NCBI GenBank assembly: GCA_964578605.1
Contig: CAZODO010000006.1
Coordinates: forward strand, 1-64,000
Reading direction: 5' to 3'
Source: JAXMHN01 sp964578605
GTDB lineage: Bacteria > Verrucomicrobiota > Verrucomicrobiia > Limisphaerales > SIBE01
DNA: 64,000 bases
Within the stretch, counting starts at the first letter, position 1; each line of letters opens with the position of its first letter. The position numbers and the translations under genes are program-made. The notes beneath the pieces are model-generated. The model was not told where the DNA came from, made no database searches, and saw nothing but the letters and a program-made list of their open reading frames with translations. Below are positions 52,116 through 61,264 of this stretch, one piece after another.

Positions 52116-53540
52116 TTAAGAACGCTCGATCTGTTGCAGGACGGCGCCGTCGGCGTCGAGCAGGACCACGTGCAGGGGCATCCGACCGGCGGCATGCGTC
52201 GAGCAACTCAGGCATGGATCGTAGCACCGGATCCCGGCCTCAACCCGATTGAGCATGCTTTCGGAGATCTGGCTGCCGCGCAGGTAATGCCGGGCGATTT
52301 GGGTCACGGTCCGGTTCATCGCCAGGTTATTCTGGCCGGTGGCAATGGCGAGATTGACCTTCTTGATGAGCCCATTCCGATCCACGTGGTAATCGTGGAA
52401 GAGCGTCCCGCGCGGTGCTTCGCTGACACCCACCCCCCGGAGCTTGTTGATCCCGGCGTCGGCGCGCAAATCCTCCGAGAACATGTCGGGGTCGTCCATG
52501 TAACGTCCGATCCACTCGAGCGATGCCAGGATCTCGATCAACCGCGCGTAATGGTAGAGGAACGACGAAGTCACAGCCCCTCGGCCCATCTGGCGGAAGG
52601 TCTTGAACTCTATGTCGGCTTCCGGTGTGCCCATCTGCTCGGCGACATTCAGCCGGGCGAGCGGACCCACCCGATACATCCCGTCCGGGCAGCCGAGCGG
52701 CTTGTAGTACGGCGATTTGAGGTAGGAGTTGGCCTGGACCGCTTCGCCGATGTACTCGTCATACTTCTGCGGGTCGAGCCGGTCGGCAATCACGCTGCCG
52801 CTGCTATCGACGAAACGCAGCAGGCCTCCGTGATGTTCCCATCCCCCCTCGGCATCGACCAATCCCATGAACAGGGAGGAAAAATTGCCGAAGATTTTGC
52901 TCTCGCGCTCGTGCTTCTTGAGCAGCTTTTTGAACAGGTCGATCGCCAGCCGCGTGGTCTTGAACGCTTCGGGCAACCGCGCGCGAATCTGGCAATGCCC
53001 GGCCTGGGTCAGCGGATTGCGAACGCCTCCCGGGACCGCCCACGCCGGGTGGATCTTCCTTCCCCCGAGCAGTTCAATGATCTCCTGGCCAAACTGGCGC
53101 AGCCGGATGCCAGCGCGCGCCAAGTCCGGGTCCGCTGCAATCAGGCCAAAGACATTCCGCTTTTCAGGCGGCGTGTCCCAGCCCAGGAGAAAATCCGGCG
53201 CGCTCAAATGGAAGAAGCTTAGGGCGTGCGACTGGACGATCTGGCCCAGATTCATCAAGCGCCGGAGCTTGTCCGCCGCGGGCGGGATACTGACCGCCAT
53301 GATGGCGTCGCCTGCCTTCGCCGACGCCAGGAGATGGCTCACGGGACAGATTCCGCAAATGCGCGGGGTGATGCCCGCCATTTCCGCCATGGGCCGTCCT
53401 TCACAGAACTTTTCGAATCCGCGGAACTCCACGACGTGAAATGCGGCATCGGACACGTTGCCGTCGTCGTCGAGCTGAATGGTAATTTTCGCGTGACCCT
53501 CGATCCGGGTTACAGGGTCGATAACGATTCGCTTTGACAT
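52116..53540 (-). CDS. hoxH: [NiFe]-hydrogenase large subunit, bidirectional type
   Basis: The 474-residue protein holds the Ni-Fe active site. The N-terminal motif RICGICPVSH is at residues 60-69 (Cys62 and Cys65), and the C-terminal motif DPCLSCSTH at 441-449. After His449 a 25-residue tail (AAGRMPLHVV ...) remains, the extension removed by the maturation protease encoded just downstream. Sequence and neighbours match group 3d NAD-coupled bidirectional hydrogenases. It lies 57 bp after hoxY. Confidence 0.97.
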   Translation of the reverse strand: MSKRIVIDPVTRIEGHAKITIQLDDDGNVSDAAFHVVEFRGFEKFCEGRPMAEMAGITPRICGICPVSHLLASAKAGDAIMAVSIPPAADKLRRLMNLGQIVQSHALSFFHLSAPDFLLGWDTPPEKRNVFGLIAADPDLARAGIRLRQFGQEIIELLGGRKIHPAWAVPGGVRNPLTQAGHCQIRARLPEAFKTTRLAIDLFKKLLKKHERESKIFGNFSSLFMGLVDAEGGWEHHGGLLRFVDSSGSVIADRLDPQKYDEYIGEAVQANSYLKSPYYKPLGCPDGMYRVGPLARLNVAEQMGTPEADIEFKTFRQMGRGAVTSSFLYHYARLIEILASLEWIGRYMDDPDMFSEDLRADAGINKLRGVGVSEAPRGTLFHDYHVDRNGLIKKVNLAIATGQNNLAMNRTVTQIARHYLRGSQISESMLNRVEAGIRCYDPCLSCSTHAAGRMPLHVVLLDADGAVLQQIERS

Positions 53541-53597
53541 AGTGCAGATCTGTTCAGGTCAGGTTCGGTTCCAGCGAGAGGCGACGGCATTGGGGGT

Positions 53598-54146
53598 TCA
53601 GCCGAACTTGAGGTCCTCGCCAACAAGCTGCGGAGTGGCGCCCGACAGCAGCTGTTGCAGAAAGAGTTTGATCCGGTGCGCCGACGGTGGACAACCGGTC
53701 AGGTAATAGTCCACGTCAATGACTTCCTGGAGCGGCATGACCCGCTCGAGCAGGGGCGGCACGATCCCGGGCTCCTTGGGGATGCCCTGGTTGAGATCGG
53801 CGGCTTCAATGTAAGCGCGCTGGAGGACATTCTCCGCGTTTCCCAAGCCCAACTGGTTGCGGAGCGCCGTGACGTTCCCCGTCACCGCGCAGTCGCCGAA
53901 CGCGACGACCCGTTTGGTCCGGGCGCGGATCTTGCGCGCCAGTTCCACATGCTCCTCGTTGCAGACCGCTCCCTCGATCAGCACCACATCGACATTCTCA
54001 GGGTATTCTTTGATATCGACGACGGGGCTGTAAACGATGTCGATCTGGCCTGCGAGGTCGATCAGGACCTCGTCCAAGTCCAGGAACGACATGTGGCATC
54101 CGGCGCAGCCGCCCATCCAAACTGTCGCTAGTCTCAGATGTTCCAT
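53598..54146 (-). CDS. hoxY: [NiFe]-hydrogenase small subunit
   Basis: The 182-residue protein relays electrons from HoxH to the diaphorase. It has GGCAGCHMSF (Cys14, Cys17), a GDCAVTGN segment and TGCPPSAHRI, which together ligate a proximal [4Fe-4S] cluster. No signal peptide is present, as expected for the cytosolic type. It overlaps hoxU by 13 bp. Confidence 0.96.
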   Translation of the reverse strand: MEHLRLATVWMGGCAGCHMSFLDLDEVLIDLAGQIDIVYSPVVDIKEYPENVDVVLIEGAVCNEEHVELARKIRARTKRVVAFGDCAVTGNVTALRNQLGLGNAENVLQRAYIEAADLNQGIPKEPGIVPPLLERVMPLQEVIDVDYYLTGCPPSAHRIKLFLQQLLSGATPQLVGEDLKFG

Positions 54147-54850
54147 TGTTTCTTCTCCCGTGCGTTAACGATGAATTCGAGGCGGGTCCGGTCGCGTTGC
54201 ATTTCCGAAACGGTGCAACCGCGGTGGAAGAGCGCGCCTGTCGGGCAGGCCTGGACGCATTTGCCGCAAGAGGTGCAAGTGGTGGAATTGCCCCAGGCTT
54301 CGCTTAGATCATTGATGATCCGCGAAGGCGTGCCGCGGCCGGCCACGTTCTTGGTTCCGGCGCCTTCGATATGCCAGCATACGCGGACGCATCGGGTGCA
54401 CAAAATGCAGCGGTTATGGTCAATCCCGAAGAGCGGGTGCGTAATGTCCACTTCCCATTTCGGGAAACGGTATTCGAACCGGACATGATCCATGCCATGC
54501 TCGTAGGCGAGCGTTTGCAGCTCGCAATGCCCATTGGAAACGCAGACCGCGCACACATGGTTGCGCTCGGCAAAGAGCAGTTCCAGCGTGACGCGCCGGT
54601 ACTTTCGGAGTCGTTCGGTATCCGTCCTGACGTCCATGCCCTCGGCGACCAAGGTGGTGCACGCGGGCAGGAGCTTATTGACTCCCGCGACTTCCACCAG
54701 GCACAGCCGGCACGCGCCCACGTCATAAACGCCGTCCAGGTGGCACAGGGTCGGGATGCGAATCCCCGCGTCCGTCGCGGCACTCAGGATGGTTTCGCCT
54801 TCGTCGGCGCTAACCTGTTTGCCGTCGATTGTCAGTGTTCTTGCTGCCAT
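54134..54850 (-). CDS. hoxU: Hydrogenase diaphorase iron-sulfur subunit
   Basis: The 238-residue protein resembles the N-terminal part of complex I subunit NuoG. A [2Fe-2S] site is formed by Cys36, 47, 50 and 64. A His-Cys3 [4Fe-4S] site is formed by His98, Cys100, 103 and 109. Two ferredoxin-type [4Fe-4S] sites have Cys148-151-154-158 and Cys192-195-198-202. It bridges HoxF and HoxY in the NAD-linked hydrogenase. Confidence 0.96.
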   Translation of the reverse strand: MAARTLTIDGKQVSADEGETILSAATDAGIRIPTLCHLDGVYDVGACRLCLVEVAGVNKLLPACTTLVAEGMDVRTDTERLRKYRRVTLELLFAERNHVCAVCVSNGHCELQTLAYEHGMDHVRFEYRFPKWEVDITHPLFGIDHNRCILCTRCVRVCWHIEGAGTKNVAGRGTPSRIINDLSEAWGNSTTCTSCGKCVQACPTGALFHRGCTVSEMQRDRTRLEFIVNAREKKQWNI

Positions 54851-54874
54851 AGGAAATCCAGGCTCGATTGAAAC

Positions 54875-56527
54875 TCATTTCGCCGGCACCGGAGCTTTCC
54901 GGAGGGCTCCATTGCCATGGCCATTGCCGAGGTAAGGCTTCTTCTGGAGCAAAGCCAAATACTCGTTCCGGAAGAACCGCAGGGTGCTCAACACCGGGTT
55001 GGGCGCCGTCTGGCCCAGCCCGCACAAGCTGGTGTTCTTGACGACTTCGCAAAGCTCCTCGAGTTGCTCCAGATCGCGCTGAGTCGCCTCCCCCCCCGCG
55101 ATCTTGTTGAGCAGATGGTACATTTGCACCGTGCCCGCCCGGCAAGGAACACATTTGCCGCAGGATTCGTCCATGCAGAATTCCATGAAAAACCGTGCGA
55201 CCTCGACCATCCGCGTGGACTCGTCCATCACGATCATCCCCCCGGATCCCATGATCGACCCGAGGCGCGACAAGGATTCGTAATCCACCGGCGTATCCAG
55301 GGCGTCGGCCGGGATGCAGCCGCCGGACGGCCCGCCTGTCTGGACGGCTTTGATCTTGCCGCCGTTCGGAGCGCCGCCGCCCATCTCTTCGACAATCGTG
55401 CGCAACGGGGTGCCCATCGGCACCTCGATCAGGCCGGTATTCTTGATCTTGCCGGCCAGCGCGAAGACCTTTGTGCCCTTGCTCTTCTCCGTCCCAATGC
55501 CGGAAAACCACTCCGCGCCCTTTCGCAATATCACTGGGACATTCGCGAAGGTCTCGACGTTGTTGATCAGCGTCGGGCATCCCCACAACCCCGATTCCGC
55601 CGGAAAAGGCGGCCGCGGCCGCGGCGTTCCTCGCTTGCCCTCCACCGAGGCCATCAGGGCGGTTTCTTCGCCACAAACGAAGGCGCCCGCGCCAATGCGG
55701 ATTTCGACGTTGAAATTGACCGGCGACTCGAAAATGCCACTGCCCAGCACACCCAGTTGCTTGGCTTGCCTGATCGCAGTCTGCAGGCGGCTGATGGCCA
55801 AAGGATACTCCGCGCGCACATAGAGGAAGCCCTGGTCCGCGCCGACCGCGTAGGCGGCGATGGCCATGCCTTCCAGAACGCTGTGCGGGTCGCTCTCCAG
55901 CACGGACCGGTCCATGAACGCGCCCGGATCGCCTTCGTCCGCATTGCAGACGACGTATTTCCGGGGGGCGGGAGACTTCGCCACGGTTCCCCATTTCAAG
56001 CCTGTGGGATACCCTGCGCCGCCTCGTCCGCGGAGGCCGCTTTTCACGATGGTTTCAATGACGTCCTTTTCCGTCCTTTCGTTGATCGCCTCGTGCAGGG
56101 CCTGGTACCCGTCCGCGGCGATGTACGATTCAATCCGGTCGGGATCGACAATGCCGCTGTTTTGCAGCACCACGGAAACCTGGCGGGTAAAGAAGGGCTG
56201 GTCCGGGTTTCCTTGCTGGACCTGGGTGGCTCCCCCGGTGAGCGCGGCGACAATGGAAGGGGCATCCTCGGGCGCCACCTTCTCAAACAGAATTCCCGAA
56301 GGGTCGACCTGCACCAGGGGCCCTTGGCAGCAGAGCTTCAAACAGCCCACCCCGCGCACTTCCACCTGGTCGGCCACGCCGGCGTCGGTAACCGCCTTTT
56401 CGAGGGCATTCTTGACCGCCTGCCCGTGGGAAGACATGCAGCCGGCTGCCAGGCAGCACCGCAAGGTGTACTTCTTCCGCGCGGCCAGCTCTTTCTGTTT
56501 GAGTTGGAGTAAGTCGCTAAAATCCAT
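54875..56527 (-). CDS. hoxF: Hydrogenase diaphorase NAD/FMN subunit
   Basis: The 550-residue protein has an N-terminal thioredoxin-like [2Fe-2S] part (LRCCLAAGC and GCLKLCCQGP). The NuoF-like core follows, with GRGGAGYPTG, ADEGDPGAFMDR, GAGAFVCGEETALM and the [4Fe-4S] motif SCGKCVPC. It binds FMN and NAD(H) and catalyses the NADH side of the reaction. ATG 56527 is used because the frame upstream overlaps hoxE without family similarity. The overlap with hoxE is 11 bp. Confidence 0.96.
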   Translation of the reverse strand: MDFSDLLQLKQKELAARKKYTLRCCLAAGCMSSHGQAVKNALEKAVTDAGVADQVEVRGVGCLKLCCQGPLVQVDPSGILFEKVAPEDAPSIVAALTGGATQVQQGNPDQPFFTRQVSVVLQNSGIVDPDRIESYIAADGYQALHEAINERTEKDVIETIVKSGLRGRGGAGYPTGLKWGTVAKSPAPRKYVVCNADEGDPGAFMDRSVLESDPHSVLEGMAIAAYAVGADQGFLYVRAEYPLAISRLQTAIRQAKQLGVLGSGIFESPVNFNVEIRIGAGAFVCGEETALMASVEGKRGTPRPRPPFPAESGLWGCPTLINNVETFANVPVILRKGAEWFSGIGTEKSKGTKVFALAGKIKNTGLIEVPMGTPLRTIVEEMGGGAPNGGKIKAVQTGGPSGGCIPADALDTPVDYESLSRLGSIMGSGGMIVMDESTRMVEVARFFMEFCMDESCGKCVPCRAGTVQMYHLLNKIAGGEATQRDLEQLEELCEVVKNTSLCGLGQTAPNPVLSTLRFFRNEYLALLQKKPYLGNGHGNGALRKAPVPAK

Positions 56528-57041
56528 TGGGCACCCACTTTCCGATTTGTTCCAAGGCGGACTCCGGCGTCTGGCGCGGGGTGACGACATTGTCGTAGAC
56601 CACGGCCGGAGCGATGCCGCATGCCCCGATGCAGCGCGCCGTGAGGAGGGAAACCTGGTTGTCAGGTGTGGTCTCGCCGGGTTTGATCTTGGTCTTGTCC
56701 TGAACGGCGGCAATGACCTTGTCCGCCCCTTTCACGTAACACGCGGTCCCCATGCACACGACGCAGGTGTGCGCCCCTTTCGGTTTCAGCGTGAAGAAAT
56801 GGTAGAATGTCGCAACCCCATACACGCGGCTCGGCGGCAGTTTGAGACTTTGCGCGATGTAAACCAGGACGTCGTTCTCGAGGTAGCCGAACAATTCCTG
56901 GGCCTTGTGCAGCACCTCGATAAGCGAATCCGCCTTCTGCTGTTGCCGCTTAATGTGCGTGTCCAGAATTTTGAACCGCTTGTCGCCACTGGGGTGCGGC
57001 GCCACAGGTCGCGGAACGGGTCTATGCGTTAGAAGCTTCAT
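56517..57041 (-). CDS. hoxE: Hydrogenase diaphorase subunit, NuoE-like
   Basis: The 174-residue protein is a [2Fe-2S] subunit with the NuoE pattern: FYHFFTLKPKG, TCVVCMGTACYVKGAD and ARCIGACGIAPA. It is the first gene of the operon. The start ATG 57041 has an AGGA sequence 5-8 nt upstream. HoxE is typical of cyanobacterial-type hox operons and is absent from the Ralstonia soluble enzyme, so the operon is the pentameric type. Confidence 0.94.
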   Translation of the reverse strand: MKLLTHRPVPRPVAPHPSGDKRFKILDTHIKRQQQKADSLIEVLHKAQELFGYLENDVLVYIAQSLKLPPSRVYGVATFYHFFTLKPKGAHTCVVCMGTACYVKGADKVIAAVQDKTKIKPGETTPDNQVSLLTARCIGACGIAPAVVYDNVVTPRQTPESALEQIGKWVPNGF

Positions 57042-57713
57042 TGCAGTCCTGTCTGGCGGGCCTGTCCGGCGCCGCGGATACCTCGTCTCGGAGGTAGGCC
57101 ACCGTGCGCCCGGACGCTTCCGCAAATCCAGGTTTCATCATGTTCGGCTGTTCAGCGCTGCCGGGAATTGGTCGTTCCCGGTTTGGCTTCTCATTCCCTG
57201 GAGTGCCGGCTTGCGGCCAGCTTCATCCTTCGCCGTCGCCACGAGCGAGCGGAGCCTGAAGCCGGCCGCAAGCCGGCACTCCGGAAAAATCACTGCGAGT
57301 GCACGGTAAAGAAGGGCCCGGGTTTGAACTCCACAGAATTTGTCAATTAGCACCCGTCTTTTGTTTGGTTGGAAGCTATAAGACAGCCGAATGCAAGGGT
57401 GTCCATTGTGCTTTCAGTCTCAATCCACACCGCCCACCGCCGTTATTCCCTTCCCAGCCCCTCGGTCCATCTTGGACTCCGCGATCCGGAACTCTCCGAG
57501 CGTGAATCCGGCCTGAATCTTCTGTAACATCCGGGGACGGAAGGTTTAAATAGCTGCGTTCGCAATGGGAACCCTGCCGCGCGCAGCATACACAACTTAC
57601 CGGGGAGACCGCAGCATGAACTACAAAGATCAAGAGCAGGAGCAAGAGCAAGAAGACACTTGGACCTGTCGGGCATCTCTCGGACTCCTCAGTAAACAAC
57701 CGCACTTTGCCCT
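57042..57713. other. Intergenic region upstream of hoxE and of the glycan cluster
   Basis: The region contains the REP-like element copy 2 (57200-57282) and a possible short reading frame at 57616-57717. The stretch 57283-57600 is unremarkable. The promoters of hoxE and of the methyltransferase gene must be here, but I see no clear -35/-10 pairs. No 11-bp array is present. Confidence 0.55.
57200..57282. repeat. REP-like palindromic element, copy 2
   Basis: A 19-bp perfect inverted repeat, GGAGTGCCGGCTTGCGGCC at 57200-57218 and its complement at 57264-57282, encloses a core with CCTTCGCCGTCGCCACGAGC and CCTGAAGCC. The core and arms match copy 1 at 22805-22875. The longer arms suggest that this is the better preserved copy. 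It lies upstream of hoxE. Confidence 0.85.
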
Positions 57714-57717
57714 ATGA
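57616..57717 (+). CDS. Possible 33-residue leader-type ORF, Gln/Glu-rich
   Basis: From ATG 57616 the frame encodes 33 residues with a QEQEQEQE stretch, and its stop overlaps the ATG of the methyltransferase gene (ATGA). The repetitive CAAGAG run may be a slippage-prone hexamer repeat rather than selected coding. There is no clear ribosome-binding site. The overlap with a real gene start is the main reason to list it. Confidence 0.25.
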   Translation: MNYKDQEQEQEQEDTWTCRASLGLLSKQPHFAL

Positions 57718-58586
57718 GGCCGGAAGTGATTAGCGGTATCGCGTGCGACCTGTGTGGAGCGGCGCCGCGCGAGACCCTCTTCATGAAGCATGGGCTTGCG
57801 TATAGCCGGTGCCCGGATTGCGGGTTTGTCTACGCCAGCACGCGGCTGGCGTCCTTTGAGGAGTACAACGACGCCGGCACCGAAGAGCGGCATGAGCGTT
57901 ACGCGGCCAAACATTTTGACGTCCGAACGCAGAGAGACTTCGCGCGCGTGCTGCGCCAGTTCCGCGGGTTTCGGCAGACCGGGCGATTCCTGGACCTGGG
58001 ATGCAACGTCGGGGGAATGGTCCTGGCCGCGCGCCATACCGGATGGACCGCGATCGGAGTGGAACCCTCAGCGTCGGTGGCCCGTTACGGCCAGGAACGG
58101 CACGGGTTGGACATCCGCCCGAGCACGCTGGAACAAGCCGGCCTGGCCCCGGATAGCTTTGACGTGATCTATTCCAATGCCGTCCTTGAGCACCTGGCCT
58201 CACCCCGCGCGGTGCTAAAATCGGCCTGGGGCGTGCTCCGCCCGGGCGGTATGATCTGGGCCAGCACGGTCAACCTCGCAAGCTATACCGGGGAGCATCT
58301 GGGGGCGAGTTGGCACCTGGTGGATCCGCGTGCGCATCTCTCGCTCTTTTCTCCTGAAACGCTCACGCGGTTCTTTCGCGAAACAGGTTTCGAGGTGCTC
58401 CGCGTGCGCACATCGGGTGTCCGGTTCCTCTCGCGCGAGGCGGGCCGGCCGAAGGGTTGGGCCAAGCTGTTGGATGGACTCCGGAAGCTGCCTTATAGCG
58501 CAGCCGCTCGTTGGAATGGCAAAGGGGACCGAATCACCATTCTGGCTAGGAAGCCAGCAGCGAGCAAGACGGTGCCGCGTCCATGA
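57714..58586 (+). CDS. Class I SAM methyltransferase with N-terminal zinc ribbon
   Basis: The 290-residue protein has a four-Cys zinc-ribbon-like start (CDLCG ... RCPDCGFVY). A Rossmann methyltransferase domain follows, with FLDLGCNVGG for SAM and DVIYSNAVLEHLASP as the post-motif. This arrangement is common in sugar or lipid methyltransferases of glycan clusters. The next gene, a glycosyltransferase, overlaps by 4 bp (ATGA). Confidence 0.9.
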   Translation: MRPEVISGIACDLCGAAPRETLFMKHGLAYSRCPDCGFVYASTRLASFEEYNDAGTEERHERYAAKHFDVRTQRDFARVLRQFRGFRQTGRFLDLGCNVGGMVLAARHTGWTAIGVEPSASVARYGQERHGLDIRPSTLEQAGLAPDSFDVIYSNAVLEHLASPRAVLKSAWGVLRPGGMIWASTVNLASYTGEHLGASWHLVDPRAHLSLFSPETLTRFFRETGFEVLRVRTSGVRFLSREAGRPKGWAKLLDGLRKLPYSAAARWNGKGDRITILARKPAASKTVPRP

Positions 58587-59557
58587 AGCTGCTTTGCCTA
58601 ACCACGCGCGGGCTGGACAAGGCGAGCACCCATTACCGATTCGTTCAGTTCACTGAGTTCTTCCGGGAATCGGGTGTGACCGTGGAGTTTCTTTCTCGAG
58701 AGGCCCTCGATGCCGCGCGCTTGCAGAGCCTGGCTGGCTACGATGCTGTCATCAACCAGCGCTGCCTGCTTCCCTTGGGCTGGGCACGGGCCGTTGCCCG
58801 GCGTGCCCGCCGAATGCTCCTGGACTTTGACGACGCGATCTTCACGCGTCCGGGACAGCCTCGGAGCTGGCTGGCAGCGATGCGGGTCCGGTGGCGTTTG
58901 CGATACTGGCTGACCCGCGCCAACCTCACGACCGTCGCCAACGGCTACCTGGCCGATTACGCCCGCCGGCATGCCAAACGCGTGGAGATCGTTCCCATGG
59001 CTCTCGACGCACGGAGCTGGCATCCGGGCGAACCGCGTGAAAGACAGGGACCGGTCCGGATCGGCTGGGCTGGATCGCCTTCGAATCTTCCGCAACTCGA
59101 GCGGCTCGGAAGCGTGCTGGGGCCGTGGTTTGAGCAGCGGTCGGATGTCCGGCTGGTCATCCGGTCGGGGCAGCGACCCGCGCTGCCGTTCGATTTCGAC
59201 TACGAGGCCTTTCAGCCGGGTGCCGAGCCGGAATTCGTCCGGTCGCTGGATATCGGTTTGGTGGCCCTGCAAAAGGATGCGTTTACCCAGGGGAAATCCC
59301 CCATCAAAGCCTTGCAGTACATGGCTTGCGGGGTGCCGGCGGTGGGCGAGATCTTTGGGGGCGCCGCGGAGATGCTGGACGAGACGAACAGCATTGCCGT
59401 GGAACAGTTGGCGGATTGGCCGCGCGCCTTGGACGCCTTGGCAGGCGATCCGCAGCGAAGGCAGCGTCTTGGGAACGCTGGTCTGGAAAGGTTCCGCAAG
59501 CGGCATGAACTGCGCGTGGTCGGGGCCCGATGGCTGGAGCTGTTTCGAGAGGGTTAA
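58583..59557 (+). CDS. GT4-type glycosyltransferase
   Basis: The 324-residue protein has a two-domain GT-B layout: an N-terminal acceptor domain, VEIVPMALDARSWHPGE and IGWAGSPSNLPQL at the domain border, and GKSPIKALQYMACGVPAVG with the GT4 EX7E-like donor region. It transfers a sugar from a nucleotide donor. The substrate is not readable. It is cotranscribed with the upstream methyltransferase. Confidence 0.88.
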   Translation: MKLLCLTTRGLDKASTHYRFVQFTEFFRESGVTVEFLSREALDAARLQSLAGYDAVINQRCLLPLGWARAVARRARRMLLDFDDAIFTRPGQPRSWLAAMRVRWRLRYWLTRANLTTVANGYLADYARRHAKRVEIVPMALDARSWHPGEPRERQGPVRIGWAGSPSNLPQLERLGSVLGPWFEQRSDVRLVIRSGQRPALPFDFDYEAFQPGAEPEFVRSLDIGLVALQKDAFTQGKSPIKALQYMACGVPAVGEIFGGAAEMLDETNSIAVEQLADWPRALDALAGDPQRRQRLGNAGLERFRKRHELRVVGARWLELFREG

Positions 59558-59618
59558 CGCGGCGGTGTCTTAATCTGCTTCATATTGCGAAGGGCTTTGG
59601 TATCGTCCTGGCACCTTT

Positions 59619-60365
59619 ATGGCGAAGGTGCTTCGCTCAATCATTCGCAAGACGCTTTTTGGCAAACGGGGAAATCTGGTGTCGCTAGACGAACCGTTTT
59701 CCACGCTGGCTCGGCTGCTGGGAGGCAGGGCCATTCGCGCCATGGTCGATGCCGGCGCGAGCGACGGCCGGGTGTCGCGGCGAATGATGGAGCGGTTTCC
59801 GGAGGCAACCGTGTATGCGTTTGAACCCAACCCGGCCTACCAGGCGGCGCTGCGCGGCTTTGCCGAACGGGATCCGCGCTTCAAACCGCGGTTCAGCGCG
59901 CTGGCGGCCGCCGCCGGAGTGCGGAAGCTGAACGTGGCCAGGTCGCCAGGTGCCACCTCGCTCTTCCAGCCGTCCGCCCGTTTGCGTGAGTTCGCGGCTG
60001 ACGACACCGAAGTCGTCCAGTCTGTGGAAGTCCCCGTCACCACCCTGGACGCGTGGGCGAAGGCTGAGGGCGTTTCCGGGATCGGCGTGATCAAGCTGGA
60101 CATTCAGGGCGGGGAACTCGAAGCGCTGGAGGGCGCCAGAGAATTGCTTCGCGATTCCGTCAGGGGCATTTACACCGAAGTCCTGTTCAGTCCGCTCTAC
60201 TATGGTGGCGCGCTCTTCGGCGAACTTGACGCGTTCCTGCGCGCGAGCGGGTTCGTCCTCTACAACTTCTACGGGCCGAAAACGGATCGAAATGACGCCC
60301 TCCTCTGGGCGAACGCGATCTATCTGCGCAACGACGCCCTGACCACGCGAGAGGCAGTTGAATGA
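59619..60365 (+). CDS. FkbM-family methyltransferase
   Basis: The 248-residue protein matches FkbM-type O-methyltransferases: MVDAGASDGRVSRRMMERFP, VYAFEPNPAY, VTTLDAWAKAEG and IKLDIQGGELEALEGA. It probably methylates a sugar or polyketide-like hydroxyl. The next gene overlaps by 4 bp. Confidence 0.92.
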   Translation: MAKVLRSIIRKTLFGKRGNLVSLDEPFSTLARLLGGRAIRAMVDAGASDGRVSRRMMERFPEATVYAFEPNPAYQAALRGFAERDPRFKPRFSALAAAAGVRKLNVARSPGATSLFQPSARLREFAADDTEVVQSVEVPVTTLDAWAKAEGVSGIGVIKLDIQGGELEALEGARELLRDSVRGIYTEVLFSPLYYGGALFGELDAFLRASGFVLYNFYGPKTDRNDALLWANAIYLRNDALTTREAVE

Positions 60366-61231
60366 CTCAACCCGCACAGCCCAAACCGGACCGATGGTTG
60401 AACGCCTTCGCCCGGGACGTCAATTCCCAAGCCGGCGAAGACGGCATCCTGGAGAAGATTCTGGAGATGCTTCCGGACAGGACCCAATGGTGCGTCGAAT
60501 TTGGCGCCTGGGATGGGCGGCACCGGAGCAATACCCATAACCTGGTCGAGAACCACGGTTATGCCGCGGTGCTGATTGAAGCGAACCAAGAACGCTTTGA
60601 AGACCTGATGCGGCACTGCAAGCAATTCACGAGAGCCGTCCCGATTCGGGCCTTCGTTGGCTTCAACGAGGCGGACGGACTCGATGCCATTTTGGCCGGC
60701 ACCGAGATCCCGCTGAACTTCGATGTGCTGTCGATCGATATCGATGGCAACGATTACCACGTGTGGGACGCGGTTCGACGGTATCGCCCGAAGGTGGTCG
60801 TGATCGAGTTCAACCCCACCATCCCGACTGCGGTGGATTTCGTTCAAGCGCGAGAGCCCGGCCTGTCTCAAGGAAGCAGCCTCAAGGCGCTCGATCGGCT
60901 GGCGCGGAGCAAGGGCTACGCGCTCGTGGCCACCACCAGGCTCAACGCGATCTTCGTCGAAGCCGGCTTCTTTGGCCTTTTCGGAATTGCCGATAACAGC
61001 GTGGAACGTATGCGCGTGGACGAATCGGCTGTCACTTACATCTTTAACGGCTATGACGGAACCGTGTTCGTGCGCGGCTTTGGCGATCTGGGATGGCACC
61101 GTTTGCCTTACCGAGAGTCTCGGCTCCAGCAGTTGCCCCGCTGGCTCCGCCAGTACCCCGACCATTACCCGCGATGGAAACGGACGATCGCGCGCGTTTA
61201 CCGGTCCCTGCGGAAGCGTGGGATTCTTTGA
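60362..61231 (+). CDS. FkbM-like methyltransferase-fold protein
   Basis: The 289-residue protein has CVEFGAWDGRHRSNTHNL, then VLIEANQERFEDLM, FDVLSIDIDGNDYHVWDAVR and VVVIEFNPTIP, which outline a Rossmann methyltransferase fold related to FkbM. Whether it is an active methyltransferase is not certain. It overlaps the previous gene by 4 bp. Confidence 0.82.
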   Translation: MTQPAQPKPDRWLNAFARDVNSQAGEDGILEKILEMLPDRTQWCVEFGAWDGRHRSNTHNLVENHGYAAVLIEANQERFEDLMRHCKQFTRAVPIRAFVGFNEADGLDAILAGTEIPLNFDVLSIDIDGNDYHVWDAVRRYRPKVVVIEFNPTIPTAVDFVQAREPGLSQGSSLKALDRLARSKGYALVATTRLNAIFVEAGFFGLFGIADNSVERMRVDESAVTYIFNGYDGTVFVRGFGDLGWHRLPYRESRLQQLPRWLRQYPDHYPRWKRTIARVYRSLRKRGIL

Positions 61232-61264
61232 CGGCGTGGCGGCAACGACAAGGATGATTCGCCC

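Noticed and set aside
54917..56512. 531-codon plus-strand frame opposite hoxF
   Set aside because: hoxF is intact with all motifs; the opposite frame has no family resemblance.
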